A stretch of DNA of 64,000 bases from Rugalucina vietnamica (GCA_964017185.1 OZ024883.1:41966395-42030394); one strand, 5' to 3'. Positions 1 through 12,848 are shown, counted from the stretch's first letter. Translations and numbers: made by a program. The notes: generated by a model not told the origin, from the sequence alone.

Positions 1-2149
1 GTCTGTGTCATAACCATCGTAATAATTAGTAAAGTTATCAGGTATATTGTTCAACTACACGTGTATTGCAACAGTTGTTTCTTCAATGCCATTTGCAAAA
101 CACTGTACAGGCTAGTTGATTTACGAAGCACCTATATTTTGATGATAAACATGGTTGTTTAGAAGCGTACTCACAGCAAATCATTCTACTTGAAGTACGC
201 TATCTGTGACTAGAGTCACACTGTCGGCTGTTGTATATATGCATAATTGGTGCTAGCGCTCAGATCCCTTTAACATTATTTCGACCACCTGACTTAAGTT
301 GGATATAAGACCACTCACTCATGATCAAAAGTGGATTTTCAAATGGGTGTTTGGACATTTTGCTGGTTTCACATTGTTTTGGCTAACGACTGTGTATACG
401 GTGATTATATGCCTTAAGCTTGGGAGTGTTTATTTGCCTTTGTTTACCAGTTTTATATTAAACCATGCATCTTACAGAAATGTTGCTACGTTGCTACAAT
501 AACATCCTCCAAATGCGATAATTCCCCTGATATTATCTGGTAAAGGCTTACACAGTTCACCAAGCTTTTCAGGTATGAAACCCTTCGACATTGTTTTCAG
601 ACTGATCCCTTTCCAATGCATCAACATTAGGTTACTGTATCACATCCTGACAGAAATAGCATGCGCTGCAAGAAGGAAGAAGACTACGGTCTGATGTTTT
701 ACCACTTAACCCAATATTTACGGCCCTTCAAATAATCCCTTTTATATTGCCCATCCCCTTTTCGCGTTAATGTTTTTCCTGCTCTTAAAGGAACTTGGTT
801 TTACTTTTTATTCTTTTCAGTTTACATTGATTGTAGAAATTTAATCTAGAGCAATACATAGACGTTCGTGTATGACAGTTACACATTTTCCTCAATGGTT
901 CGCAACCATCTTACTTCTTCCTACTGTTACACCAGGTCTCATCTCAACGGAGTTAGCTTTAGGTCCGAACACGATCAACAAGTGTGTTTTTTATCAGTCT
1001 ATGGTATCACAGCTGTAGCGTAGTTGTGGTCGGCATTGACTATGTTATACAGCCCTTCTTCAATGGGGAATGGACACAGTTGCTTGCACAATCATGAAAT
1101 ACTGAAATCATTGTACCTTTTCAACAGTGGTTTGAAAGATATCATATGCTGAGAAGTTCGAATAGTGTTGTGAGAATGCTTGTTCTTTTGTGAAACCTCT
1201 TGTCTTGCTGGAGAAGTTTTGGTTTTAATGCTACAGTCAAAGTAACAATGGGTTGCACACAAAATATCACAGCCCGTCGATGACGACAGCATCAGACCAG
1301 CGTAGTGTATGTGGATTTCACAACGAGTACATTTTGCTTCCAAAATATTGTGTGTTCGTAATCTATTCCCATGTCCCCGATGCCCTCCAACATTGAAAAA
1401 TGCTGGCAGTCAACTTCTGAGGTTATACCATGGCAAGGTCAATCTCCCTGGAAGAGTCTTGAATAAATAATCTTTGATTTAAATGCGTTTGTGGCTCTTA
1501 CTTAAATGAGTTTTGCTAAGCCATAGAAGCGATCAAGCGATCATCGTATGGAATCTTTCCAGCCAAAAATTGTGAATCCCTCCATCAATTTAAATCCATG
1601 CACTAAGAATACTGGACCAAGGTTTACACACGTGCTTATTTGAAATGTGACAACAGCATTGTATATAGAGTTGTGATGTTGTATTCCCCATTATTCAGAG
1701 TTTCTATGCACGTTTTAAACTTTTTTTTCTGTTCTTAGCATTAGCGTCAGTTCGACTCTTCCTTTCTTCTTAGTGAACCAGCTTTATCTGCGTTTCTCAG
1801 CCTGTTACATCCTTTCCATTTTTGCTACGGACATATAGACCAAGAGCCTAGCGTTTTATAGCTCTATTGAAGGATACACTAAATTATCTTTAAAGAAAAT
1901 AGATACCGTCCTCTTTTTTTCTTCCTTATATCTAAACTGTAACTGTTATAAGTACTTTCATTTGGTGGTGCAGATTGATTTACTTCCCTCTCGTTATTCT
2001 GCTGAATCAATATGTAACACTTACATTAAAATGATGTTTTGATCAGTGAAGAAGTTCTCAGTCGTATTATAATTTCGTAGGGCACATTTGTGTTATTTTG
2101 CGGCGTCAAAACAAAACATGAACATTAAATTTCGATATTTACAACATAA
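1..2149. other. No gene recognised; probable intron upstream of the 4715 exon
   Basis: AT-rich DNA with no exon that combines an open frame with credible splice sites. Short open frames on both strands (299-502 plus, 1092-1343 minus) show no family signature. Because the exon at 4715 begins at a splice acceptor in mid-codon, at least one upstream exon must exist. The simplest reading is that this is intron sequence of the FARP gene, with the FERM exons left of the window. Confidence 0.5.
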
Positions 2150-2935
2150 AATGATCATTTCAAATACAAGGCATTCAGTATTTGCAGCAGTGGAATGCTG
2201 TTGTGTTTAGAGAAGATTAAAGTATGAGTATGGTGGTCATCTTGGTCACCATCTTGTTTTATTGTTATAATGTTGGGTCAAATATAATACAAAACATTTC
2301 ATTTTTCAATGATAATTTGAACATTTTAATTACAAAACATTGTGCAAATGCAGCATTGGAATGCTGATTCAATTAGAGGTTATGTATTTATATATTATGA
2401 TTATGGCGGCCATCTTGACCACCATCTTGGCTCATTGTTATATTGTGGGAATAAATACTAGATATTGATGCTCACAACATTATACGAGCATTTCAAACGC
2501 ATTACATTGGGTATATGCAGCACAGGAATGGTGTTTTTATCAGAAAACACAATCTTTGAAATTATAATTATGGTGGCCATTTTGGTAGCCATCTTTTCAT
2601 TGTTATGATGGGGTCATAATTGAAACCAAATACTTAACTATTATGTGTACAAAAAAAAGGGACTTTCAAGCACAAGACACTGTTTTATGCAGCACTTGAA
2701 TGCCGTTTTATTACATAAATATCGTTAAAGTATGAGTGTGGCAGCCATCTTGTCCGCCATCTTGCCTCATTATAATAACACGGGGGTCAAAACTTAGAAT
2801 TATCTTTTTAATTATGTTTACAGAGTAAAATGAGCACTTTAAATGCAGAGAAATGGGTATATTAAACCCTGGGGTGCTGTTTTCTTGTTTATGGCGACCA
2901 TCTTGGACGCCATCTTGATTTTTCCAAAACGCTCA
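2150..2935 (+). repeat. Divergent tandem repeat, about 5 units of ~170 bp with paired CCATCTTG motifs
   Basis: A marker like GCAGCATTGGAATGCTG recurs near 2183, 2351, 2518, 2689 and 2860, spaced 167-171 bp. About 50 bp after each comes a pair of CCATCTTG-type motifs (near 2231, 2404, 2572, 2740, 2892), for example GGCCATCTTGACCACCATC. Units are diverged but in register. The pairs resemble YY1 sites (AAGATGGCGGC core) read on the other strand. Origin as a mobile element or local satellite is undecided. Confidence 0.75.
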
Positions 2936-3541
2936 ATGATGCCAGGGTGGCATCATGCAGTTTCTGAACCAGCGTGGCCCAGTGAACTGTAAACCACAAT
3001 AAAATTTCATGCGGCATCATCTTCCAGGTTATGCTGATGGCTACTGGACTAAAAGGGTCAGAAATAACTTACTGTAAAAAAGGAAAAGAAAAAAAAAATC
3101 CTTCGTTTATCTTCAATTCTGCTTGCATGACATTAAATTAAATAGCTTCCAAACAATATTGCAAATTTTAATTAAGTTCAAGAGCTAACTTAAATCTAAA
3201 GCTCACAGCAATTGTTTTATGAATATTTCAAAGAAAATTCATATTTTATTGCTCTAAGCCTTGTGGAACAGTTAAGAAGGACATTCTGACGCTATGACAT
3301 CATCCCCTTATCCTCAAAATACTTCAGATTTTTTGATACTCAAAAGATGTACCTAATTAAGATGCAGAAAATATGAACCCCAAACTCAAATTTTTTGTAA
3401 AAAAGTTAGATAATAACTTGAAAAATATGATAGATACTTGCCTTATCTAATCTTCTGCATGGAGCTTGATTTATTCCTTTCATTTGTCATTTGCATTGTT
3501 CTTAGAAAATCTATGTGATTAATTCAAAGACGAATTTAATT

Positions 3542-3806
3542 GAGCCACTGAATGGGAAAACCAACAATTTACATTTCCGACCAGGTCTGACACAAACCGA
3601 CAGAAGCAGGCTAGAAAGGTCTGACACAGACCTGCAAAGTCACAGAAGCAGGCTAGAAGCTTGAAAATTTGGGTTAACATAGAAGAGATATTGTACTATC
3701 TGTGTAGCGAAAACAAACGCGCTGATCAGCTGTGCAGTTACTGCACAGCTGATCTGCACCTTTGTTTTCGCCTAAGCATTTTGTTGGTTTTCTCATGCAG
3801 CGGCTC
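3542..3806 (+). mobile_element. H1 element, copy 1 (MITE-like, internal hairpin)
   Basis: Founding description of family H1. Ends are GAGCC and GGCTC and extend into imperfect inverted repeats containing GGGAAAACCAACAA / TTGTTGGTTTTC. The flanks carry a 4-bp A/T-rich target duplication, here AATT at 3538-3541 and 3807-3810. The body is 225-265 bp with no open frame and a long hairpin in its second half (about 3706-3775: GCGAAAACAAA with its complement, and inner arms CAGCTGTGCAG / CTGCACAGCTG). This copy has an internal duplication of the GGTCTGACACA segment. Superfamily not assigned. Confidence 0.85.
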
Positions 3807-3956
3807 AATTGCAACTCTAAGACATCAATTTACTGTCTGCCTCTATGATTTGTTGGCTCAGCATTTCTTCCAGGAAGAGTAATATTGGGCAATTTTAAAA
3901 ATTTATTTTAAAAACAAGTTGCCAATGAAACAAACATATATGTTGTGTTTATGTTG

Positions 3957-4258
3957 ATGCACTAGTCATTTGTAACCACAGCCCCCCTCCGCCTGAGGGA
4001 GGGCGGGGGATAGCTGTGGGGCTTTGACCAAAGTTTGGCCACAGTGGCAGTGTGGGGGACATACCCGGGGTTTGCTTAAATGGGCAAAAAGGGCCGTGAA
4101 ATGAAAAGATAGCAGGCTGCGGGGGAAACAACAGTGGTTTTACCAACGAGCAGTCTCCGCAGGGTGGGGCTTTTAGCAGGGGTTTGCTTGACTAAAAGTC
4201 AAAGTCCCCACTATTCCCCGGGCCTGGGGGGTGCGGTGGTTACAAATGACTTGTGCAT
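3957..4258. mobile_element. Inverted-repeat element of ~300 bp
   Basis: The left end (ATGCACTAGTCATTTGTAAC) is matched in reverse complement by the right end (GTTACAAATGACTTGTGCAT), giving terminal repeats of about 30 bp around a GC-richer interior. There is no coding potential. It is a non-autonomous DNA transposon of unknown family. Confidence 0.7.
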
Positions 4259-4714
4259 AATATTGAATCTTTGTAGTCGAATAGTTAATTCTTGTTTGAA
4301 TCAACAACATGGGCTTTGGTAGGCATTTTTTTTTTTCTATTTTCCTTTGTTAATCATTAAATTTCCTTCTCTGTTTTCTTGACCTGTTTTCAAAAATTTG
4401 CAACAGAAATATTTTTAGAAATTATTTTTAGTGTCTCAGGTTCAAATGTGCCAAATGTGTCATTTGACTTTTAGGTCAGTTTGAGCTATTATAGCTGAGT
4501 TGATAGTGTTTGCAAATTCAGCAAGTTTCCTAATAATGCTTTCCTCCAGTTTAGCAATGAAGGCGGAGTTAATACAAACAGCTCTTTTTGGAGCCCTTGT
4601 ATAATTTAAAAAAGAATGCTTAAATCGATTCCAGCATATTTTAAGCTTAAGTTTATTGTATTTTCTTTTAGATTTTAGCCATATTTTGATATTAACATTT
4701 TGCTATCTTTGCAG
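4259..4714 (+). other. Intron end with splice acceptor before the long exon
   Basis: AT-rich and T-rich sequence with no gene. It closes with TGCTATCTTTGCAG at 4701-4714, a good polypyrimidine tract and acceptor, so the open frame continuing upstream from 4656 is intron read-through and not the true start. Confidence 0.7.
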
Positions 4715-7700
4715 GACTGTAAGTGGTCGGATCTCCAATCGGAGTACGAGCGTTACCCCTAAAATTCCTGCCAAGGCTTCTCTACACAATTCTGCTGATC
4801 TTCACAATGACACTGCATCTAGTGGTTCACACATTCTCGACCAGACTCAATCGACGGTTCACTACGGCAACGAAGAAACCGTCGACGTTCATAGTGAAAG
4901 TTCTGTCTCAGGAAGTAGGTCGTTGAATTCTCCGAAACTGGAGCGAATTCAGAGCCAGGAGGATGAAATTCTGCCGCGGGAAGTTGTGGAATTTATTCGT
5001 GAGGCAGAAGATAAAGGGGACGCTATGGTGGTTACCACGGAAACACAAGATCAAGGTGCTTGTAATATTTTTACTAACATGTTAAACACTAATCTAGATG
5101 ATGTTGTAGTTAATGAATCATATAATATTGATATTATTGAACCCGCCCATGCTTCGTCAGCCAATCAAAATGTAAATGACATTGATGACAGTGTGTCACA
5201 TGATGAATATGCATCTCATGAATATGCATCACATGAATATACATCGCATGATGAAAATTTGTCACATGATGAAAATTTATCACATGATGAAAGTTTATCA
5301 CATGATGAAAGTCTGTCGCATGACGAAAGTTTGTCACATGACGAAACCTTTTCTCAGACATCTCAAGCTTCGTACCACCTAGATAGCTGTGATACAGACC
5401 AATCTTCTTATGACCAATCAAATTCCATGTCACTTCCTAGTGAACTAAGATTTTCTAGTCTCGACCAATCAGATTCACTGTCTCTTCCAAGTGACGTTAA
5501 AGGTTCTGATTCGTTACAATCAGGACTCTCAGAAGATGATCTTTTAGAAGGTGAAAGACTTTATTTACAGTCCATTTCTAATATAGGTGACGGGGATGTT
5601 GATAGTTTTGTTGATAACATTGTAGAACCACTTTTATTTGAAGCTCAAACTAAATCATTACATACTAGTGTTAAAACTGTTGAAGCCTTAGGTACTGCTC
5701 CAGATACAGGTTTTGTTTCTGAAGAGACTGCTGTTGCTGCTGAGGAAGATTCTACTGATTTAGGTGACATTCAGAAAGGTAAAGTAGACAATGTTTCAAT
5801 TGATGTTTTACCTAATGATAATAGTACTGAAAATGACAGTGTTAGCGATTTTCAGACAGTTTCAGGTTCTTTGCAAAGTGAAACAGTTAAAGAAATTGAA
5901 AATGGGAAAACTGATAAAATTTCTGTTGCTGTTAAACCTAAAGCTTATGATCCAGATGAACAGGATTTTCCATTTATTGATGATGAGCAGGATGAAATTG
6001 AGCCAAGTTCTTGTATCATAGCCACTGTTGAATCAAACAATGAAAACACTAAAAAGCATTCAGATGAAAATTTAAAGAATGTTTCTGAAAATGATAACGG
6101 TTGTCTTCCAAATGGTACTGCAGTTGTTTATTCTGCTGAGGTTATGGAGACTGAAAGTGGCACTGGAGCGGCTGATGCAGAAAATACTGAAAATGTTACA
6201 AGTGATAGACATAAATTGATTGCTGAAGATGCAGTATCGGATGAAATGACTGAAAATATGGATAATATTAATGATAATGATTTGTTTGATGACATTCCAT
6301 ATTATCTTCATAGAAGGCATATAGAAGGGGATATTAAGCGTAAAAAAGAAACTGAACTTTACACAGCTTTAGCAAGTGTATTGAGTATGTCACCTTTTTC
6401 AAGTCAATCCAGGCCTGGCCGCAGCTTGAAACGACCACAAAATATTAAAGTCCAGCAACTCAAAGCAGATGAAATACCATACCAGGTCCCTCCAAATTCT
6501 ACAAATAAAAGAACCCCATCTGCCTCTCCAGGGCGTTCTACAGGAAGAATTTCTCCAGGAGGATTAACACTTGATTTCTCAGCAGAAGGTCGAAGATCAA
6601 GAACATTATCACGATCCTCCCATAGTCGGTCGCCTTCTGGAGGTAGAAATAGAATAGAACTGATAGACTATCATAAGCTTCCGAAGAAGGATAATTTTTC
6701 AAGTGTTGATGATACCGCAAGCTCACCAAAAGAAGGTGATATTTTACCATTTTCAAAACAAAAACATTCAGCCAAAACTAGTAAAGGAAGTAAGAATGAA
6801 TTTAATGTGAAAAATGATACTGCTGCGAGTTCCATTAAAGCTGAAAATAAATCTGACAATGGGAAGAAACTTGAGGAAACAGCAAATATCAAAAAGAAAA
6901 AAGAGAAACATGTCAAAAGAGTTGTAAAACAAGACAGTGTTGTATCTGAAGGAAGTGTAAATCTTTCAGAGATAAATATAGGTGATAAAATAATGGATTT
7001 ATCAAATGACTCGCCACCTTTAGTTGAGCATAAACAATATTCAGCATCTGGTGCAAAAAGAAGTGATATAAGTAAAAGGCGAAAAAGTGCTTTTGATTCA
7101 AAGGAATACACTCCAAAATCTATATTAAGTCGGAAATCTCAAGCTAGAAGGAGATTTTCAGAAGGTGCACCAATTTTTACGCAAACAGTGGATGAAACTG
7201 ACATTGATGATTTTATCAACACTCTACCAGAGCAGCAGATTCCTGCATACATTCTTGCAGAGTCTGGTATGAAAGTGATTCAGGAAAGTAACATTGGTTC
7301 TGTAGCAACAGATTCACTCACGAGGCCGTCCTCAGCATTGAAAAAGGGCAAGCCTAAATTAACTGATCTAAATACTAAAGGTAAAGGCAATTTAGATTTG
7401 AATACTAAAGGTAAAAGTATTGAAGAGCAAGAATGGGAAAATTTAATCCAAAAACTGAGAAAAGAAGATGATTCCAGCCCAATTGATCTTCAACCATCTG
7501 ATCTCTTAAAACCTCTGAATGAGACAGTAATGATGAAGAAAACCTCGCCAAAAGCTCAGGTTAAGGTACATGACTATTATTACGATCCTGAGCCCCCTTA
7601 CACTGCAGCATCTATACTGTTATCACAAAGTTACTATCGGAACTATACAACCCATCATGATTGTGTTGATTCAAATTTTTCCACTTTTAAGTCGACTCCA

Positions 7701-8798
7701 TCGGAAAGTCCAATTGGGTCAAGGTCAAGCACGAGTTTGTCGTCCCTTGGTGACTCTAGTGGCGCCATAACAATGTCATTGTCCCATGATACTGAAGACA
7801 TCCAAATGGAAGAAAAGTCTATCGTGGATTATGCATTTGGTGTCTTAGAAACTGATATTGACTGTTCGGCAGCTCCTCATCATGCTGTAATTAGGCGAAG
7901 TCTAAGTCCATGTAGGCTTAAGGAATATACTACTCAAAGTTGTAAAGAGGTTAGAGTATGCAATGGTAGTGATACAAGTGATGACCTTGAACTTGTGCCA
8001 AAGAGACACAGTTACCATGGTGAAACTCTTGAAAGTGCTATACATAAACAAAGAAGAAGAAAACTTCTAGAAACTAAAAGAGTTAGTTTTCATGAAACTG
8101 TTGAAGAGATTCAGTCAGAGCCTTATCGTAGCTCAAGTTCCAGTGATGAAAAACAGTCTGATAAAGATTCACCGAATGAGAATCAAAATCGGTCCATTGA
8201 AGAGAAACTAAAATCTGGTGAATTTGTAGAAATTTCCTTGACTAGAGATGAGAACGATTCTGATGGCTCCAGTATCTCACAAGGTCAAAGGTCAAGCTCT
8301 CAAGGTCACAGTGAAAGATCAAGGTCAGGCAGTGAGAGTGACGACGAGAGTGATTGTAGCGATGGTGACGATCTCGATAAAACTAACGAATTTCTGAAAT
8401 TTGCCAGAAGTTTAGCTGAATCTGGTAAGGAAAGTACTGCCGACTCTGGTGTAGGTGACTCAATGACTAACACAACTGAGCCTTCACCATGTGAGTCGAT
8501 GAAGAAGATTGAAAATTTCCAAGAATCTCATTCTAAAAAGCCACTGGGTGACTTAAAAGATGGTAGGAATGATTTGAAAGAGATCTCTAGTGATAAGCCT
8601 AAAACATCTGCTGGAGATAATATGTCACAAAGTTTTGAAGGTGATTCATCCTCAAGTTCGGATAATTCCGACGACCATGCGCCAGAGAAAACTAAACGTC
8701 CAAGCATAGATCCTCTAGAATCATTAGAACAGTTTCACGATAGTTATGTATCTTCGGATGATGAAAATTTTGAAGGGGAGGCAATGCCGACAGATTGA
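4715..8798 (+). CDS. Giant FARP-locus exon: ~1360-residue acidic, Ser-rich disordered segment
   Basis: One uninterrupted frame of 1360 codons follows the acceptor at 4711-4714; two bases of the first codon come from an upstream exon. The first residues (TVSGRISNRS) loosely resemble the SGRT stretch that follows the FERM-adjacent (FA) region in FERM proteins, which would fit a position right after FERM; this is weak evidence. Seen in order: an acidic N-terminal third; an in-frame SHDE/SHDEN repeat (codons about 161-212); an Arg/Ser-rich patch (SRSSHSRSPSGGR); Lys-rich clusters; and KRVSF at codon 1121-1125, a match to the PP1-docking RVxF motif. The frame stops at 8796-8798. An internal donor, TCTG|GTAAGG at 8424/8425, leaves one base, exactly what the exon at 25601 needs. 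The exon may therefore be internal (4715-8424) in full-length FARP, or terminal in a FERM-only isoform. No catalytic domain is recognised. Confidence 0.75.
5196..5352 (+). repeat. In-frame coding repeat (SHDE/SHEY units)
   Basis: Roughly ten units of 15-18 bp built on TCACATGATGAA encode S-H-D-E-N/S-L and S-H-E-Y-A/T. The later units are nearly identical, which suggests recent slippage inside the exon. Frame is kept throughout. The peptide would be acidic and disordered; no known domain matches. Confidence 0.85.
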
Positions 8799-11700
8799 CT
8801 AGAACAGGATGATAGCAGAAAAAGATGATTTGTTGTTGTTGTGTTGTGGTTTAATATCCCTGCAACAGGCTTGGTCATATGGAGACAGGACCTTGGTTTC
8901 ATGTCTCATCAGAAAGACTCAAGAAAACAGGGTTCAAACTTGCCACTTGTGATTTATAATGCAAGCAGCTTAACCACTATGGTTAGAACTGTATTTTAAG
9001 CCATAACTTGTTTTAGATTTTAAAGGAAAAAGAAGTCTCATAGCTAGTTTTCTTTACTCGTTAACATTGCTAAAACTGTTTCTATGATAAGAGTTTTAAT
9101 GTAAATGAACTGTTACATACCGGGATATTGTGTGTATAATGGAAGTGAGAGTTAAGTTTATATAATTACCTGCTATAGTCTGATTTTTTTCAATGTGCAG
9201 GGCGGAGCCTGTCAATTTTTGATTGACAATGACAAAGTTGACCATTACATTTAAAAATAGGTAGTTCTCACTTGGACTGTTACTTTGACCCACTTGTTAT
9301 TGTTGAACCAATCGGTGTCAAAATTTAACCTCATGCATTGAAAATGATGGGTAAACACATACTGTCACAGAAACATATTCTGTACTACATGACTGTATTT
9401 ATGTATGGCCATATTGAAAATTCCCTTAGTAAATGCCTGGTAAACATTCTTGTTGTATGACTCTCTGTTTTTCGTTTCAAGTTTAAAACTTTAATTCTGA
9501 TACAATTGAATATCAAATGATGCAGGCTTACTTTAAATTACTAATTTACTAATGAAGGCGGCAGAAAAAAGTGCAATAACTTCTACTGGAAGTCACAGTA
9601 CGAATCTGTAAAGTGCTACTGACAGCTCAGTCAAGATAGCAGCGAATCTGTTGCAGCAGCAGCAGCAGCAAAAATTGTCTATTGTTCATACATACAAGGC
9701 TCCAGAGTATCATCGTCTATCTTGAAGCTTACACTGATGAGCAAATCACTAAGGTGAGCTACGGCACAATTCGGTCTCACGTTTTCGTTTAAGTCTGTCT
9801 ATGAGCGCTATAAGAAACGATGATGAATGTCATCACAAACAGAAGTTTTATATCCCACCTATTACCCAGTCTGTGGACATTTTTACTGTTGGCAGGGAAC
9901 TTTTGTCCTTAAGCTATGTTAAGGATGGGATAGAAAAGTCTTGTTTGCGGCATATGTTTGCGGCATAAGTTATGCCGCAAACAAGACTTTATGATAAGGA
10001 TTCGTTTCCTATATGCACTCACAGCCAGACGAAACTTTAAAAAATCGGCAACATTTTCCATAACGCTGGTAATAAGTGGTCTAGAAAAGTTCTGTTGCAG
10101 CATTCATCATCATTTTCTGCATAGCGATCACAGCCAGATGAAAAAGAAAAAAAGTAATAAGATTAAAAAAATGGCGACAAACATTTCCACTTACATGGAA
10201 CTTTTTTCGTAGGTGACGTCGAAAAGATGTGATTGTGGTATTAAATGTCATTTCCTTATGCGATATCACCTAGATTAAAGCCAAAACAATCTGTGACAAA
10301 AATGTTCGCTGCAAGCGAAATTGCTGCTTACTTGACTGTTCTTTGCTTTAGCAAAATAGCTGCTTACTTGACAAATTTCACTGCAGCAAAATTGCCGCTA
10401 ACCTCACTGTATTTTGCTGCAGCAAATGCAATTCTAACGCTGCAAGCATAATTGCCACTAACTTAACTGCTTAAAATTGCTGCTACAAATAACATGACCG
10501 ATTTTGCTGCAGTAAAATTGATGCTAACATGACCGTTTCAGATGCAGCAAATTTGCTGCTAATTTGACCGAGCTGACTTTGTAGGAAAAATTAGTAAAAA
10601 CAGCTGGTTCTCCGAATCACTTTATTTTTTCGAATGATACTTTATTGACCTTCTACTGCGGTCATGTACCATCAGTAAAGCAAAGAGTTGTTGACAAAAA
10701 TAGAGGAATTGGCTAACTTGATAGAAATATTTGAGTGTAGCTGTATGGTTATATTTTAGAAACAAAATGTTTATGTTTTTGTGCGTCTGCCATTCACTTC
10801 ACCTATTTTGAAATCATTCAGGTGAAACACAGGTATAGCACAAAGACAACAAGCATAGTCACCTTTACTTCAATTATACATTGTCAGCTCTGGGACCCTT
10901 TCTCAACAATGAAATCATCCAAGGCTGGGCTTAGCTAAGCCCTGCCCTGCACATTGAAAAAAATCCAAGTATATAAGAAATAAAGTGCTTTATAATGCTG
11001 TAAACAAGCACATGAACTTAAGTTTCCTTGAAATAAACAAACGGCAATCTGATATTAAATTAGGAAAAAGTTGTGCATAAAAGAAAAAAAAAAGGTTTTG
11101 GAAGGGATGTTAACCAAAGACAAGCTGTAGCCCGACTTTCCTAGCTAGGTTCATGTTTCAGTTTTGGACACAAAATCACCAGACTGAAAAATTGTCAACT
11201 GACCAAAAGTATCCAGACATTTAATTCAATTTGTGATTAATCTTCCAAACTGACTTTCCAAATTTGCCCCATGATGTAAAAACCTATGTTAGGGTCTCCT
11301 ACTAGGCTTGACATTATAGGCCCGGATTTTCGACCATAGAAGATAGCTAGTTACTTTTTTAAGAATCTAGAAATTGTACTAGGGATAGAGCAGAATACTG
11401 ATTCACACATTTGTTTTTCATATGATTTTTCCAATATTTCGACTTACGAGTGCTAGGGACTTGATCAGAAATGAAACTATAAAAGTTGCCAATGTTGAGA
11501 CAGACTTTCTAAGTAGGATTAGACAGCATTTGAATATTAAGTTTGGTCTGACCCATCTGGGACTAGACTTGGCAAACTCGTTTTATTTTTGGTCTACCTT
11601 TTCTGACAATTTCATGTTGAGTTTGACTGCATTTATAAAGGTCTATACTTACCCCCACCAAGAATCTACTTTGTTCTTGTCCATAAGTAACCATTTGTTA

Positions 11701-11975
11701 AGTTTTAAGTCTCCCATTCTGACCTATTCCTTTCTTGAGAAATGACAAATAGCAGTGAGAAAAAAAAAAAAAAAAAAAAGAAGAAGAAGAAAAAAAAGGC
11801 ATCTCCTGAATGTCTTCATGTTTTCCAAGAGATTCTTGATATTTCTTCTAGTTATGTTTTTCTGTGGTCATTTGGATTTTTTTTCCCTTAATTATTACTG
11901 CCATAGTAGCTATAGATATTCAAACATTTCAATGCCAGATATCCTGCTACAATTCACCAAATTCTTAGAAAAAGA
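8799..11975. other. Probable 3' UTR and/or intron after the giant exon; degraded repeats
   Basis: No splice-supported exon seen. Around 8840-8960 is a SINE-like remnant. A (GCA)n run lies near 9653-9669. At about 10300-10575 there is a degenerate ~40-bp repeat built on GCTGCAGCAAAATTGCTGC. The first clear AATAAA after the stop is at 10979-10984, about 2.2 kb downstream, so a long 3' UTR is possible but unproven. Confidence 0.45.
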
Positions 11976-12224
11976 CATTACGAAACACGCCCATGCAATA
12001 TACAGAGATTTTTTGAGCTTTAAAAATTGAAAATTTTCAGCTGAAAAAATTTGATATTTTTCAAAACATAGATTGTGTATACTGAGGCAGTTCTAACGAG
12101 TACCCACAATCTATGTTTTGGAGCAAAAATAAGAAAAATAGGTATACGCCTGTATACCCCAGTTTTACTATATAAAAGTGGTGTTTGAGGGGGGTATACA
12201 TTACACGGACATGTTTTCCTGATG
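11976..12224 (+). mobile_element. H2 element, copy 1
   Basis: Founding description of family H2. The left end resembles CATTACGAAAACATGCCC, and the right end GGACATGTTTTCCTGATG is its imperfect reverse complement (about 18 bp). Inside are an A/T-rich left arm ending GAAAATTTTCAG, a long palindrome centred on ACAATCTATGTTTTGGAGCA and its complement, and a right arm with TATACCCC and TATATAAAAGTGG. There is no open frame. Target duplication is not clear. Typical size is 235-260 bp. Confidence 0.85.
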
Positions 12225-12848
12225 CATTGGAAAGATGCAGACAGCATGGCAAACAGTGCAGACCCTGATGATACTGCAGAATCAGCCTACCTTGGTCCAC
12301 TACTTTTCTAATTACTAAGGTTCTGAGAATGTAAATGTTAAATGTCATTTTCACGAGACAGAGATAAGAAGCAATCGAAAGATTTAAACAATGATGCAGC
12401 TGCGTCCCCGATAAAATTACTACCGAGAAAGTTAATTTTAGAAAAGCTAATTTAAGACGTTTTCTCGTTAAATGTCAAATACTGTATTTATTACCTTCTG
12501 ATTTCGGCATTGCACCTAGAATTAGCATTTGATTTGAATGCGTCTGCAAATTTGGCTGCAAATCTTAATCACCGAAGACTTGCATTAGTGATAAGTTTGA
12601 AAATGGCTTCTTGGCAATTTAGCTGCCACTTGGAGGAGTTTGAAAAATATAATGACTGAGTATAAAGGCAAATTGAAGCTATTAATTTCCAAATTTTGGT
12701 AAAATTTTCCAAATTATGGTAAAATTTCCATGAGTGCATTTGCATGATGAAGAGAGGCTCATGTGAGCAAATGAAATTGGATTGGGTTTCATTGTCTTTG
12801 AGGATCTAAACAGATTAATTGCTAGAAATGTGAATACATCACATTGCT
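12225..12848. other. No feature recognised
   Basis: AT-rich intronic or intergenic sequence between two mobile elements. I see no exon, RNA gene or obvious repeat here. Confidence 0.5.

Noticed and set aside
1092-1343. Cys-rich minus-strand frame that hinted at a B-box/zinc-binding protein
   Set aside because: Cys and His spacing does not fit a known zinc module, and no flanking exons or start context support it.
3700-3780. Rho-independent terminator or riboswitch-like hairpin
   Set aside because: The hairpin recurs in eleven dispersed copies with target duplications, so it is part of a transposable element, in a eukaryotic genome.
4656-4714. Apparent Met start and hydrophobic leader of the 1380-codon frame
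   Set aside because: The stretch ends in a strong splice acceptor (CTATCTTTGCAG) and is T-rich intron sequence, so the leader is not a real signal peptide.
11422-12030. Plus-strand frames of 107 and 91 codons as FARP linker exons
   Set aside because: No acceptor and donor pair in the right phase, and the second contains an A-rich run giving poly-Lys.
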